64,000 bases of DNA from assembly GCF_000277645.1 (NCBI RefSeq), contig NZ_AKGG01000016.1, positions 1-64,000 of the forward strand, read 5' to 3'. Made by a program: the position numbers and the translations under genes. The stretch's first letter is position 1; each line of letters begins with the position of its first letter. Origin of the DNA: Weissella koreensis KCTC 3621 (GTDB taxonomy: Bacteria > Bacillota > Bacilli > Lactobacillales > Lactobacillaceae). Below the pieces are notes generated by a model. The model searched no databases. It was not told where the DNA came from and was given only the letters and a program-made list of their open reading frames with translations. Positions 26,049 through 35,184 of this stretch are shown here, one piece after another.

Positions 26049-27830
26049 TTATTCAAATACCATCTGGTTGGTATATAACTCAGCATAGAACCCTTTTTCA
26101 GCTAATAGTTCTTGGTGGTTACCTTCTTCGATCACTTCACCATCTTTTAAGACCACAATTTTATCAGCTGACAAAATAGTCTTCAAACGATGCGCAATCA
26201 CAAAGCTGGTCCGGCCTTGAATCACAGCCTCCATCGCTTTTTGAATTTTAGCTTCCGTCACCGTATCAACGTTTGATGTGGCTTCATCCAAAATTAACAA
26301 GTCTGGATTGGTTAAAATAGTCCGAGCAATTGACAATAATTGCTTCTGACCAGTTGAGAAGACTGAATTTTCATCGTCAACCTTCGTATCATAACCATCT
26401 GGTAAAGTCTCAATGAATTCATGAATATTAGCTTGTTTAGCTGCACTGATCATTTCTTCATTGGTAGCATTTGGCTTACCAAACACAATGTTATCCCGGA
26501 TAGTTCCGGAGAACAAAACTGAATCCTGCAAAACAATTCCTACATGATCTCGTAAGCTCTTCAAATCCATATCACGAACATCCACACCATCAAATGAAAC
26601 TGACCCAGCATCAACGTCATAAAAGCGGTTCAATAAATTCATCACTGTCGTTTTACCTGATCCAGTCGGACCAACTAACGCCACCATCTGACCCTTATCG
26701 ACCTCAACTGAGACACCATGCAAAATTTCTCGATTAGGTTGGTAACCAAAATGAACATTGTCCAGCTTAACTTGCTTTTCAATTCCTTTTAGCACATGCC
26801 CATTTTCAGGTGTAACCTCATCGACTTGGTCAAAGACTTCTGACAAACGATGAGCTCCAGTAATGGCCAATTGTAACATGTTATATGTTGAAGTGATATT
26901 GGTGATTGGTTGGTAATATTGTTGTGAAAATGACATGAACATCACAATCAAACCTAGGGCTGTTGCACGTGATAAATCACCATTCAACGCCATAGAACCA
27001 CCAAAGAAAATTACAATTGCCGTATTAATCAAACTCATTCCAGACATTAATGGGAACAAAATTCCAGACCATACCTGCCCCTTAAAAGTTGCTGTACGGA
27101 CATTATTATTGTGTTCTGTAAATTGTTCAATTGATTCTTCTTGCAAACCATTGGTAATAATCACGCGTTCCCCATTAATTTGTTCATTAATGTAACCGTT
27201 CAAATGCCCAACTTCACTTTGTTGCAAATCAACATATTTTTTAGCTTGGATAATTACCAAAATGGCAATTAATAACGCAACCGGCGTTGATGCCATTGTA
27301 ACCCAAGCCATTTTAACATTTTGTTGGAACATCATAATAATGATTCCCACCATCAATGCAATCTGTGAAAACAATTGGAAAATAGCTTGATTCATCGCGT
27401 TGAAAATATTATCCAAATCGGATGTAAAGCGTGCCAAAATTTCACCGTCTTGGTGTTCATCAAAATAACGAATTGTCATGCGTTGCAACTTAGCAAACAA
27501 TCCCGTTCGCATATCATTAACAGAATGAGCTGAAATCAGTGATTGAATCACTCCCATGATCAACATTGAAACGGCCATCATCAAAACAAAAGCAATCATC
27601 ATCCATAATGCATGATGGAATTTGTCTAAACTGGCATTCGCTGCCGTCATTGGATTCAACTTAACAAAGAGATAATTCCCCATCTCTTTAATTGAGTTTC
27701 CCATATAAACGGGAGCTTTAACTTGAAGATAGGTTGAAAGGATGGTAAAAACTACCACCAGGAACAAGCCTAACTTAAAGCGCTTGAAATATTGTGCAAA
27801 GAACTTAATTGCTTTCCAAAAATCTGCCAT
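26049..27830 (-). CDS. Heterodimeric ABC multidrug exporter, canonical half (LmrD/BmrD-like)
   Basis: This 593-residue half-transporter has six membrane helices (about 18-310) and an ATPase. Walker A is GPTGSGKTT, Walker [11 protein letters not shown] with the catalytic Glu, and the switch is IAHR. The signature is unusual (FSTGQ instead of LSGGQ). Its partner encoded just upstream has the complementary defects, so the two should form one dimer with one working and one degenerate ATP site, as in LmrCD, BmrCD and TM287/288. Its ATG shares one base with the stop of the partner gene. The exported drugs or lipids are unknown. Confidence 0.9.
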   Translation of the reverse strand: MADFWKAIKFFAQYFKRFKLGLFLVVVFTILSTYLQVKAPVYMGNSIKEMGNYLFVKLNPMTAANASLDKFHHALWMMIAFVLMMAVSMLIMGVIQSLISAHSVNDMRTGLFAKLQRMTIRYFDEHQDGEILARFTSDLDNIFNAMNQAIFQLFSQIALMVGIIIMMFQQNVKMAWVTMASTPVALLIAILVIIQAKKYVDLQQSEVGHLNGYINEQINGERVIITNGLQEESIEQFTEHNNNVRTATFKGQVWSGILFPLMSGMSLINTAIVIFFGGSMALNGDLSRATALGLIVMFMSFSQQYYQPITNITSTYNMLQLAITGAHRLSEVFDQVDEVTPENGHVLKGIEKQVKLDNVHFGYQPNREILHGVSVEVDKGQMVALVGPTGSGKTTVMNLLNRFYDVDAGSVSFDGVDVRDMDLKSLRDHVGIVLQDSVLFSGTIRDNIVFGKPNATNEEMISAAKQANIHEFIETLPDGYDTKVDDENSVFSTGQKQLLSIARTILTNPDLLILDEATSNVDTVTEAKIQKAMEAVIQGRTSFVIAHRLKTILSADKIVVLKDGEVIEEGNHQELLAEKGFYAELYTNQMVFE

Positions 27831-29551
27831 TAGTTATTTACCTCCTGCGCCTTTTGTGTTGCGTAAATTTCTTGGTAAACCGCTGAATTCTTAATTAATT
27901 CTTGGTGACTTCCCATACCAACTAATTTTCCTTCATCCAAAACTAAGATACGATCAGCATTAATGACAGAAGAAATCTTTTCAGCAATAATAAAGGTCGT
28001 TGTGTCCTTTAAATCACGATCCAAAGCTTCTTTAACTAACTTTTCTGACTTAGCATCCAAAGCAGAAGTTGAATCATCTAAAATCAGAATCTTAGGGTCA
28101 GCAATAACTCCACGAGCAATCGACAGACGTTGTTTTTGACCACCTGAGAAGTTTGAAGAACGCTCCTCAACCGGATGATCATATACATCTTCATATCGTT
28201 CGATAAATTCAGCAGCTTGAGCAATTTCTGTTGCTCGCTTCATGTCATGCTCAGTAGCATCATTCTTACCTTGTCGTAGATTATCGGCAATTTTTCCAGA
28301 GAAAAGGGTTGCTCGTTGCAAAACATATGAAACAGTTTGCCGTAATGACTTTTCATTAACCTGCTTTAAATCAACACCCCCAATTTTGACCGTTCCCTTA
28401 CTAGGGTCAAAAAGACGTGCCATTAATTGAGCTAAGGTAGTTTTACCAGAACCCGTTGCTCCAACAATTCCAATCATTTCACCAGCTTGAGCCTTAAATG
28501 AAATATCTTTCAAGACCACCATATCATCATTAGGATAGCTAAATGAAACATCATCAAACTCAACTGATCCAACCAAATCTTGTTCTGGTACATCTTGTTC
28601 AAAAGTCATTGTTGGTTCAGTATCAATCACTTCTTTAATTCGCTTAATAGAAACTAATCCACGCGCCGCAAATGACATCACCATTCCACCAATAATCACG
28701 GCCATCATAATTTGCATCAAATAATTCGTAAATGATGAAACACTAGCAATCCAAAGTGGGTGTTTACCAACTTGATTTCCAACAAACCAAATTGAACCAG
28801 CAATGGCCAATTGGCTAACCATTGTAAATAATGGTGACATTACTGAGAAAAGATAACCAATTTTAACGTTAACATCATTCAATTCACCAGAAGCCGCATC
28901 AAAATTTTCTTGGACATTTTTCTCTTGATTAAATGACTTAACCACTCGTACACCTTGGAGATTTTCCTTAGCGAGGTTATTCGTTTTTTCAATCAATCCT
29001 TGAATTTTACCAAACAAAGGTCCCATTTTAGCAAAGACAAATGCTGTAATTAAAATTACTGTAATAACCATAATGACAATGATCCACCAAAGATCAGGTA
29101 ATGTCTTAATGGCTAAATATAAAGCCCCGATAAACAAAATAGGCATTCGAAGCAAAGCTTGAAGTGAGGTCATAACTAATGTTTGAATTTGTTGAATATC
29201 ATTAGTTAGACGCACAACCAAATTCCCCACGGAAAAACGTTCAATATCCGCAAAAGAGAAGGTCTGAATTTTACGATAAGTTTTTTCACGAACATCTGCT
29301 GCAATGTTTTGTGCCACTTTTGCCGCAAAAATTGCATTTACGGTTCCAGCAATTAACCCAATGACAGCGACCACAATTAATTGAATACCAATTGCATTAA
29401 CACGGCTCATCTTATCTTGAGTGATAGCCGTCATGACTTCTTGTAGTAATCTTGGTTGCCATAAAGCAGCTCCGGCCATAACAATCACTGATATAACAGT
29501 GATAGCCAGATCCCCTTTATATTTACCAAGATAAGGTTTTAATAAATCCAT
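27830..29551 (-). CDS. Heterodimeric ABC multidrug exporter, degenerate half (LmrC/BmrC-like)
   Basis: This 573-residue half-transporter has six membrane helices in about 1-300. The ATPase has Walker [10 protein letters not shown] and a good signature FSGGQKQR. Walker B, however, ends in Asp-Asp ([12 protein letters not shown]) instead of Asp-Glu, and the switch His is replaced (IAEK instead of IAHR). It therefore contributes the non-hydrolysing site of the heterodimer. GGAG lies 10 bases before its ATG. It is first in a two-gene operon. Confidence 0.9.
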   Translation of the reverse strand: MDLLKPYLGKYKGDLAITVISVIVMAGAALWQPRLLQEVMTAITQDKMSRVNAIGIQLIVVAVIGLIAGTVNAIFAAKVAQNIAADVREKTYRKIQTFSFADIERFSVGNLVVRLTNDIQQIQTLVMTSLQALLRMPILFIGALYLAIKTLPDLWWIIVIMVITVILITAFVFAKMGPLFGKIQGLIEKTNNLAKENLQGVRVVKSFNQEKNVQENFDAASGELNDVNVKIGYLFSVMSPLFTMVSQLAIAGSIWFVGNQVGKHPLWIASVSSFTNYLMQIMMAVIIGGMVMSFAARGLVSIKRIKEVIDTEPTMTFEQDVPEQDLVGSVEFDDVSFSYPNDDMVVLKDISFKAQAGEMIGIVGATGSGKTTLAQLMARLFDPSKGTVKIGGVDLKQVNEKSLRQTVSYVLQRATLFSGKIADNLRQGKNDATEHDMKRATEIAQAAEFIERYEDVYDHPVEERSSNFSGGQKQRLSIARGVIADPKILILDDSTSALDAKSEKLVKEALDRDLKDTTTFIIAEKISSVINADRILVLDEGKLVGMGSHQELIKNSAVYQEIYATQKAQEVNN

Positions 29552-29728
29552 CTAATATGCTCCTTATCTAGTTTAGAATAAATAAATAAATAATTGAAAA
29601 TACACAGTATCGATTAGTCTAACCTTTTTATAAAATTAATTCAAGTTAGTTAGTTATAACCTTTTTGTGAAATTAAATTGCCACCAAATTTTAAATTCAC
29701 ACTCCTTTTTAAATGTAATTAATATAAA
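29552..29728. other. Intergenic region, no gene seen
   Basis: Together with the terminator at 29729-29780 this fills the 355-base gap between the exporter and hflX. It must hold the exporter promoter, but I find no convincing pair of boxes. Confidence 0.5.
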
Positions 29729-29780
29729 AAATGAAGCTCATATAAGGGATTAAATAACGTCCAATATATGAGCTTCATTG
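29725..29780 (-). terminator. Terminator after hflX
   Basis: A perfect 15-bp stem (29730-29744 with 29765-29779) with a 20-base loop is followed by TTTTTATATT on the minus strand. It lies about 130 bases past the hflX stop. Confidence 0.75.
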
Positions 29781-29906
29781 TTAACTTTATCAATCCAACC
29801 TATATAACGTTTTTAAACGCAAAATTATACATTTACCCTATGCTTCTCGTAAAATTGGTAGCAAAAAACAATGTTCAAGTTTCACTATCGCTTTTGATGC
29901 TAAGCA

Positions 29907-31190
29907 CTATTCTTGAATATATTGTGCTAGACGACTCGCTTCTACGGGCGTCAAGATAACATTCATCTGGGTTCCTTCTTCTAAATATTCAGTTGAAGTA
30001 ACATTTGCGTCATCATTTAATGCGGCAACAATTTGTCCATCAGAAAAAGGAATTAATAATGTGTATTCCTTCAAATCAGCGAATAATTTTTGATGTAAAG
30101 TATCAACCAACATATCTAATGATGAAGAATCTAATGCCGACAAAATTAGCGTATCATCAGTACGTTCTGGATATTTAATATCAATCATCCGATCAGCCTT
30201 ATTATAAACAGTAATCATTGGTAGATCAGTGATTCCAATTTCCTTCAAAGTTTGGGTGGTTGTGTCCATCATCGCTTTGTAATTTGGATCTGAATAGTCC
30301 ACCACTTGTAGTAATACATCTGCTTGAGCCGCTTCTGCTAATGTTGCTCTAAAGGCCGCCACCAAATTATGCGGTAATTTAGAAACAAATCCTACTGTAT
30401 CTGATAAGAGGAAAGTTTGGTTATCAGGTAAATTCAATTTACGAACGGATGTTTCCAAAGTTGCAAACAACATGTCAGCTTGGAAAACCGTTTTTTCTTG
30501 ATTCTCACCATAACGCTTCACAAGCTCATTCATATAAGTGGATTTTCCAGCATTGGTATATCCAACCAAAGCAACACTCTTAATCGCCTGCTTATCGCGA
30601 TACTTGCGCCGATTTTGATCATCAGCTTCAATCTCAGTAATTTCTTTTTTAATCATTGAAATTTGATGCTCAATTAAACGTCGATTCGTTTCGAGCTTAG
30701 TTTCACCAGATCCACGACTGGTAAAACTACCGCCCCCACCACCAGTTTGTTGATCCAACCGTACATTCATACTAGTCCGTAAACGTGGTAGTTGATATTG
30801 CAGTTGGGCCATTTCAATTTGCAACTGAGCTAATCGAGTTTTAGCTCGAGAAGCAAAAATATCTAAAATCAAAGCCGTTCGATCTAAGATTGAAGCCCCA
30901 GTTTGTGCCTCTAAATTACGAATTTGTGAAGGTGATAGTTCATCATTCGCTACAACCATCGTTACTTCATGAAAAGCAACTGCTTCCTTTAACTCTTCGA
31001 CTTTACCTTTTCCAAAATAAGTGGCTGCTACAGGACGATCTAACTTTTGAGTTAGCGTAGAAACAACTTCCATCTGATTGGCCTCGGTTAAATTAGCCAA
31101 TTCCGTCATTTGATAATCAAATTGTGGATCATTTCGATCCAATCCGATTAACAAGACAGCTACACGAGGGTTTTCCTCATTTTCATGCAT
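29907..31190 (-). CDS. hflX: Ribosome-associated GTPase HflX
   Basis: This 427-residue GTPase splits and rescues stalled ribosomes. The N-terminal HflX domain (about 20-180) contains the Gly-rich loop GGGGGSFTSRGSGETKLE. It is followed by the G domain with G1 VGYTNAGKST, G3 DTVGF and G4 NKAD. The ATG at 31190 (MHENEENPRV) is chosen because GGTGA lies 6 bases upstream; a TTG 7 codons earlier has no ribosome binding site. It starts 4 nt after the phosphatase gene stops, so the two are co-transcribed. Confidence 0.94.
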   Translation of the reverse strand: MHENEENPRVAVLLIGLDRNDPQFDYQMTELANLTEANQMEVVSTLTQKLDRPVAATYFGKGKVEELKEAVAFHEVTMVVANDELSPSQIRNLEAQTGASILDRTALILDIFASRAKTRLAQLQIEMAQLQYQLPRLRTSMNVRLDQQTGGGGGSFTSRGSGETKLETNRRLIEHQISMIKKEITEIEADDQNRRKYRDKQAIKSVALVGYTNAGKSTYMNELVKRYGENQEKTVFQADMLFATLETSVRKLNLPDNQTFLLSDTVGFVSKLPHNLVAAFRATLAEAAQADVLLQVVDYSDPNYKAMMDTTTQTLKEIGITDLPMITVYNKADRMIDIKYPERTDDTLILSALDSSSLDMLVDTLHQKLFADLKEYTLLIPFSDGQIVAALNDDANVTSTEYLEEGTQMNVILTPVEASRLAQYIQE

Positions 31191-31194
31191 TCGA

Positions 31195-31866
31195 TCACCA
31201 TACTTTCTCAATATCGTTAAAAACTTCTAATTTCATCTGGTCGTCATCAATGGCCCATTTTGAAATTGAACCATTATACATACTTGAATAGGTGTACTCC
31301 CGACCAGCATACTTTCCAGATAAATTCCGGATAAGCGTTCCATGTGCAACTACTAAAATATTTTCACCATCTTTTGTATGGTCTTTCAAATATTTCAAAC
31401 CTGCTTCAAGACGTTGCCAGAAAGCTCTGGCATCCTCAGCATCCCCCTCAGCATCAGCCGCCGCAATTGCATCCAGAACTTCTTCTTGTGTCATTGCCTT
31501 CATCAAATCCCCATAATCCGCAACATTATCAAGATTGTAACGTTTTTTAATATCAGCCGCTAATTCACTACTTGGTAATCCTTCAAATGATCCGAAAAAT
31601 TGTTCCCTAAATTCTGGTAATTGTGTAGGAGTCAACTTAGTATCTGTAGCTTTATTGTTCTCCATAATATATTCAGCAGTGTGTACTGCACGTGATAAGT
31701 CAGAAGAATAAACATGATCAAACTTCACGTTAGCCAACCGGTTTCCAGCAGCCAAACCATCTGTAATTCCTTTATCAGTCAACGGTGCATCAGACCACCC
31801 CTGCATCCGATTATATTTATTTAAATATGTTTGTCCATGTCGGACCAAATAAAGATTAAAGCTCAT
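31195..31866 (-). CDS. Histidine phosphatase family protein (phosphoglycerate-mutase-like)
   Basis: This 223-residue protein has the RHG motif LVRHGQTYLN at residues 6-15 and the second catalytic His in VVAHGTLIRN. It is shorter and differs from the true glycolytic mutase encoded at 52322-53041, so a phosphatase acting on small phosphorylated metabolites is more likely. It is the first gene of a pair with hflX. An extended -10 promoter (TGATATAAT) lies at about 31897-31905. GGGGAA precedes the ATG. Confidence 0.88.
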   Translation of the reverse strand: MSFNLYLVRHGQTYLNKYNRMQGWSDAPLTDKGITDGLAAGNRLANVKFDHVYSSDLSRAVHTAEYIMENNKATDTKLTPTQLPEFREQFFGSFEGLPSSELAADIKKRYNLDNVADYGDLMKAMTQEEVLDAIAAADAEGDAEDARAFWQRLEAGLKYLKDHTKDGENILVVAHGTLIRNLSGKYAGREYTYSSMYNGSISKWAIDDDQMKLEVFNDIEKVW

Positions 31867-32074
31867 AATTATTCCCCTAACTGTTACTTTTCTACTATTA
31901 TATCATGTTCTGATATTCAATCGCATTGTTATACCACAATGCTTAACTATAATTAGTTAAATTCAATATTTTTTACCGATCAAATTTTAAAAAGGTTTTT
32001 CGCATTGTTTGGTATATTTTAACAAGTATTCTTTTAGCCAAAGTTTTGAAAAAATTTTTAACCATTAAAATTAT

Positions 32075-32115
32075 AAAAAACCGTTAATCAGAAAGTAATC
32101 TGATTAACGGTTTTA
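32075..32115 (-). terminator. Terminator of tRNA-Glu(CTC)
   Basis: A perfect 12-bp stem CCGTTAATCAGA..TCTGATTAACGG is followed on the minus strand by TTTTTTATAAT, 16 bases after the tRNA. Confidence 0.85.
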
Positions 32116-32130
32116 AATTATTACTATTAT

Positions 32131-32201
32131 AGCCCAACAGGGAATCGAACCCTGGATTCCGCGCTGAGAACGCGACGTCTTAACCACTTGACCATTGGGC
32201 C
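32131..32201 (-). tRNA. tRNA-Glu, anticodon CTC
   Basis: The 71-nt cloverleaf has acceptor GGCCCAA/TTGGGCT, anticodon stem TCGCG/CGCGG with loop TTCTCAG (anticodon CTC), and T-arm CAGGG-TTCGATT-CCCTG. CCA is not encoded. It reads GAG codons. Its own promoter and terminator make it a single-gene unit. Confidence 0.93.
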
Positions 32202-32231
32202 ATTGAGTTGATTACTCAACAACAATATATA

Positions 32232-32260
32232 AATATACAGGAACATCAAGGTTTAGTCAA
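32232..32260 (-). promoter_or_regulatory. Promoter of tRNA-Glu(CTC)
   Basis: Minus-strand TTGACT (32255-32260) and TATATT (32232-32237) are 17 bases apart, directly after the exoA stop. A small GTTGA..TCAAC hairpin lies between the start site and the tRNA. Confidence 0.75.
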
Positions 32261-32272
32261 CACTTTTACCTA

Positions 32273-33091
32273 TTAAAAATCAAAAACAACTTTAATAGGC
32301 GCATGGTCTTTCCGTTCACCCGTATCTAGGACTTTAAAGTCTTTTAATTTATCTTGTAATCGATTTGAAGCGAGATAGTAATCAATTCGCCATCCACTAT
32401 TATTTTGCTTAGACGTCCGACTAATTTGGGCCCACCACGTATACACTTGTTCTACCGTTGGATTCAACGTTCGGAATGTATCAATAAACCCAGCTGCCAA
32501 AAGTTCGGTAAAACTAGTCCGTTCTTCATCGGTAAATCCAGCTGAAAGATGATTGCTTTTTGGATTCTTTAAATCAATATCTTGATGTGCAACGTTAAAA
32601 TCGCCACTAACAATAACAGGCTTTTGTTGGTCCAAAGTCTGTAAGTATTCTTTAAAGGCAAGATCCCATGCCTGACGATCTTCTAGTCGACCTAATTCCG
32701 AACCAGAGTTTGGCGTATAAACCGTCGTTACAAAATATTCATCAAATTCCAGAGTGATAATACGTCCTTCTAAATCCATCTCACCTGGTGCACCAATCGT
32801 TGGATATTCTACACTTACCGGTTTCTTTTGACTTAACATCATTGTTCCGGCATATCCCGGACGGCCAGTACTAATATTGGCATACTGATAATAACCTGCA
32901 AACAATTCTGCCATGATTTCTGTCTGTTTTTTCGTTAATCCCGTTTTTTTGGCCTTAGTTTCTTGAATCGCAAAGACCGCTGGCTTTTGAGCTGCAATTT
33001 CTTGCAACACCGCCCACGTCATTTCCCCACGAGCTGATTTATGTTCCACGGCTGCATTTAAACTATCAATATTCCATGATATTAATTCCAT
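32273..33091 (-). CDS. exoA: Exodeoxyribonuclease III (Xth/ExoA)
   Basis: This 272-residue AP endonuclease/3'-exonuclease works in base-excision repair. Motifs of the endonuclease/exonuclease/phosphatase fold are present: SWNIDSLNAA at the start, FAIQETKAK with the metal Glu, VVTTVYTPNSG, VSGDFNVAHQDIDL and the final KDHAPIKVVF with the catalytic His. AGGAGG precedes the ATG. TTGCAC and TATGCT boxes 16 bases apart lie just upstream at about 33123-33150. Confidence 0.95.
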   Translation of the reverse strand: MELISWNIDSLNAAVEHKSARGEMTWAVLQEIAAQKPAVFAIQETKAKKTGLTKKQTEIMAELFAGYYQYANISTGRPGYAGTMMLSQKKPVSVEYPTIGAPGEMDLEGRIITLEFDEYFVTTVYTPNSGSELGRLEDRQAWDLAFKEYLQTLDQQKPVIVSGDFNVAHQDIDLKNPKSNHLSAGFTDEERTSFTELLAAGFIDTFRTLNPTVEQVYTWWAQISRTSKQNNSGWRIDYYLASNRLQDKLKDFKVLDTGERKDHAPIKVVFDF

Positions 33092-33171
33092 AACTATACC
33101 TCCTAATTTAACTTTGCATTAAGCATACCAAATTAAATGAGTTGTGCAAGTTAAGTTAATTTAGGCATTAA

Positions 33172-33436
33172 AAAAAGCACTTCTCACTAAATGAGTGTGT
33201 GCTTTTATATAAGATGTCCCCATCTTATTCCACCATATAGTCTAGTTGATCCACCACGACAACTAGACCTTTTTCCATCTGGTCAAGTAATCACACTTGA
33301 CCATTCTCCCACTAAGCCTGAGTCCTTCACCTCTCAAGCTTAGCCGTTACCGGACAACAGGGCATCGCACCCTTTTGATCGAAATCAAACAATCCTAGGC
33401 TCCTTACTTCCTTGACTAATTGCATCCCCGGTAACA
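33172..33436 (-). ncRNA. Unidentified structured RNA, about 265 nt, with own terminator
   Basis: The gap between exoA and the FGGY-like gene contains no open frame but a chain of helices on the minus strand. In 5' to 3' order they are: an 8-bp stem 33428-33435/33346-33353 closing an inner TTTGAT..ATCAAA hairpin; CTAAGC..GCTTAG (33338-33343/33312-33317) with an inner GAG/CTC extension; a 9-bp hairpin 33295-33303/33280-33288; a 9-bp hairpin 33260-33268/33240-33248; an 8-bp hairpin 33221-33228/33209-33216; and a terminator hairpin with seven T at 33172-33206. A TATAAT box is at about 33440. It does not match tmRNA, RNase P, SRP RNA, 6S or a riboswitch that I can recall. Confidence 0.6.
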
Positions 33437-33451
33437 ATTATATTATACGCT

Positions 33452-34159
33452 CTACCACTTAATTTTGGTATCCTTATTCAAACCTAATTTTTTAGAAAAT
33501 TCAGGTATAATCTGATCTTCAAAATCTTCCACTTTCACCACGTCTGGTAACATTTTTTCATTAAATCCAACAAAGGCTAAAGCTTGAGGATCCCATCCAT
33601 TATGTCTTAAATCATATAAACCAGTCCGTGCCGCTAAATGTGGCATAATTTGATTTTTTCCTGTGAAGAGATAATGTAAATACTCTTGAAAGCTAACAAA
33701 ATAGGCTAATTTTTCATATTGATCAGCATGCTCATTTTTGAACCAAAGCGCCGCTAACAAAGGCGTATTTACCGAAAATTCAGCGCCTGCTTTACGTTCC
33801 AATTGTCCAACAATTCCATTCAAGCGCATCGCTTTTAGATAGCCAGTAAACGTAGGTAATAATTCATTTCTAAAATTAGCACTCTGTAAAGTTTGACCAT
33901 TTTTATCTAAAAATGCCCACCCATCGATATTATCATGTAACTGTATAGTGGTGATATCAGAACGCTTGGGTAAATGCTTCGTAATTTTCTGAACAAACAT
34001 TTGAAAGAAACTTCCCATAGCTTTTAAATTCATCTCGTTCAATTGTTCTGACCAAGTCTGTTGATAAAATTCACTAACTTCTTGTTGATTACCATTTTCA
34101 TCTTCGATAATCCCAACCATCCGTTCGCCGGCCATTCTAATTTCTAATGTGTATTTCAT
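33452..34159 (-). CDS. Half-length, degenerate FGGY carbohydrate-kinase-like protein
   Basis: This 235-residue protein resembles only the N-terminal domain of FGGY kinases, which are normally about 500 residues. The best-conserved part is LFTGKNQIMPHLAARTGLYD followed by WDP and LPDVV (about 165-215), the usual end of the FGGY_N domain. The start should carry the phosphate loop D-x-GT-T/S, but here reads LEIRMAGERMVGII, so the catalytic Asp and GT pair are missing. The ATP-binding C-terminal domain is absent; the structured RNA begins right after. It is probably not a kinase; a sugar-binding or regulatory role, or decay, is possible. It follows the DUF4811-like gene by 24 nt. Confidence 0.72.
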   Translation of the reverse strand: MKYTLEIRMAGERMVGIIEDENGNQQEVSEFYQQTWSEQLNEMNLKAMGSFFQMFVQKITKHLPKRSDITTIQLHDNIDGWAFLDKNGQTLQSANFRNELLPTFTGYLKAMRLNGIVGQLERKAGAEFSVNTPLLAALWFKNEHADQYEKLAYFVSFQEYLHYLFTGKNQIMPHLAARTGLYDLRHNGWDPQALAFVGFNEKMLPDVVKVEDFEDQIIPEFSKKLGLNKDTKIKW

Positions 34160-34183
34160 CCTAAGACACTCCCATTTAACTAA

Positions 34184-34906
34184 CTACTTTAAATGCCAAT
34201 CTTTCAACATATTATTAACATCATTATCAAGATTTTTATCGATATCGCTCGTCACTGATTTAACAATTTCATCTTGGGTCTTTTTTTGGGCCGTCTTATC
34301 ATTTAAGTAATCCGAATTCTTTTTGACTTCTTCTTTTACAGCTGAAGTAACATCTTCTTTAATTTTATCTTCTAAACCAGATTTTGAATCCTTAACTTTA
34401 TCTTGGATTTGTTGGTCTTGTTCACTAGAAATGATGTACCAATTATCTGGCAAGACGAACGTATATTTAACATCAGGTTCTGTACTTGTTGGTAATCCAA
34501 CTAACATGAACTTATCAAAGAAGTTTTTAGCTTGATAATTACTAATATTTTCTTTAATGGCTGCAGTGGAACCCTTCACCACATTAGTAGTGCCCGTTTT
34601 AGGCGTAATTCGATAACTTTTATTGTTCCACTTGTAATGATATTCAAACTTTGAATTCTTAGCACTCGTAGTAACAATAAATGATTTATCATTAACGACC
34701 GTCTTAGCATCCATCTTAATTGTTTTATTTATAACTTGTTTTTTCATAAACAAATGATGCGAGGGGGCCATGTAAACACCAATCCCACTTGCTACCAATA
34801 AAATAATTCCAATAATTAATAAACTCCAACGAATGATTTTACGCCGAAAATACGTAATTCCAGCCAGGACTAGCAAAACAGCCCCAATAAATAATAAAAT
34901 TAACAT
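34184..34906 (-). CDS. Two-helix membrane protein with soluble outer domain (DUF4811-like)
   Basis: This 240-residue protein has two N-terminal membrane helices (about 2-18 and 26-47) and then an outer domain with beta-like and charged segments. A Lys/Asp/Glu-rich C-terminal helix follows (about 165-238). It resembles DUF4811 proteins of lactobacilli by layout; this is from memory and weak. No catalytic motif is visible. A promoter (TTGAAT at 34962-34967, TATAAT at 34940-34945, 16 apart) lies just upstream, making it the first gene of a pair with the FGGY-like gene. Confidence 0.6.
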   Translation of the reverse strand: MLILLFIGAVLLVLAGITYFRRKIIRWSLLIIGIILLVASGIGVYMAPSHHLFMKKQVINKTIKMDAKTVVNDKSFIVTTSAKNSKFEYHYKWNNKSYRITPKTGTTNVVKGSTAAIKENISNYQAKNFFDKFMLVGLPTSTEPDVKYTFVLPDNWYIISSEQDQQIQDKVKDSKSGLEDKIKEDVTSAVKEEVKKNSDYLNDKTAQKKTQDEIVKSVTSDIDKNLDNDVNNMLKDWHLK

Positions 34907-34980
34907 TTTTAACCTCTCAGTTTGGGTATGTAGATCTTAATTATAATAATACCATATTATAATTCAATGTATAATTTGTA

Positions 34981-35020
34981 TAAAAAAAACGACATCATTG
35001 TTTCCAAAGATGTCGTTTTA
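34981..35020 (-). terminator. Terminator of tRNA-Glu(TTC)
   Basis: Stem AACGACATC..GATGTCGTT is followed by eight T on the minus strand, directly after the tRNA. Confidence 0.85.
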
Positions 35021-35025
35021 ATAAT

Positions 35026-35096
35026 AGCTCATCAGGGAGTCGAACCCTGGATGCCGGTGTGAAAAACCGGAGTCTTAACCGCTTGACCAATGAGCC
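35026..35096 (-). tRNA. tRNA-Glu, anticodon TTC
   Basis: The 71-nt cloverleaf has acceptor GGCTCAT/ATGAGCT, anticodon stem CCGGT/ACCGG with loop TTTTCAC (anticodon TTC), and T-arm CAGGG-TTCGACT-CCCTG. CCA is not encoded. D-arm and variable loop are nearly the same as in the CTC tRNA 2.8 kb away. Confidence 0.94.
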
Positions 35097-35130
35097 ATAA
35101 TTACTTGTTGTCGCCTTAACAACAAATAAT

Positions 35131-35159
35131 ATAATACCAAGAATTCAGACTCATTGCAA
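35131..35159 (-). promoter_or_regulatory. Promoter of tRNA-Glu(TTC)
   Basis: Minus-strand TTGCAA (35154-35159) and TATTAT (35131-35136) are 17 bases apart. The start region contains a TTGTTG..CAACAA hairpin before the tRNA. Confidence 0.7.
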
Positions 35160-35184
35160 GCCTTTTTCCAAAAAAACTTTTATT

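Noticed and set aside
29768..29959. Plus-strand open frame over the hflX 3' end
   Set aside because: It overlaps the hflX end and terminator on the other strand, has no ribosome binding site and no recognisable composition.
33092..33451. tmRNA, RNase P RNA, SRP RNA or 6S RNA in the exoA upstream region
   Set aside because: The diagnostic conserved segments of these RNAs that I can recall are not present.
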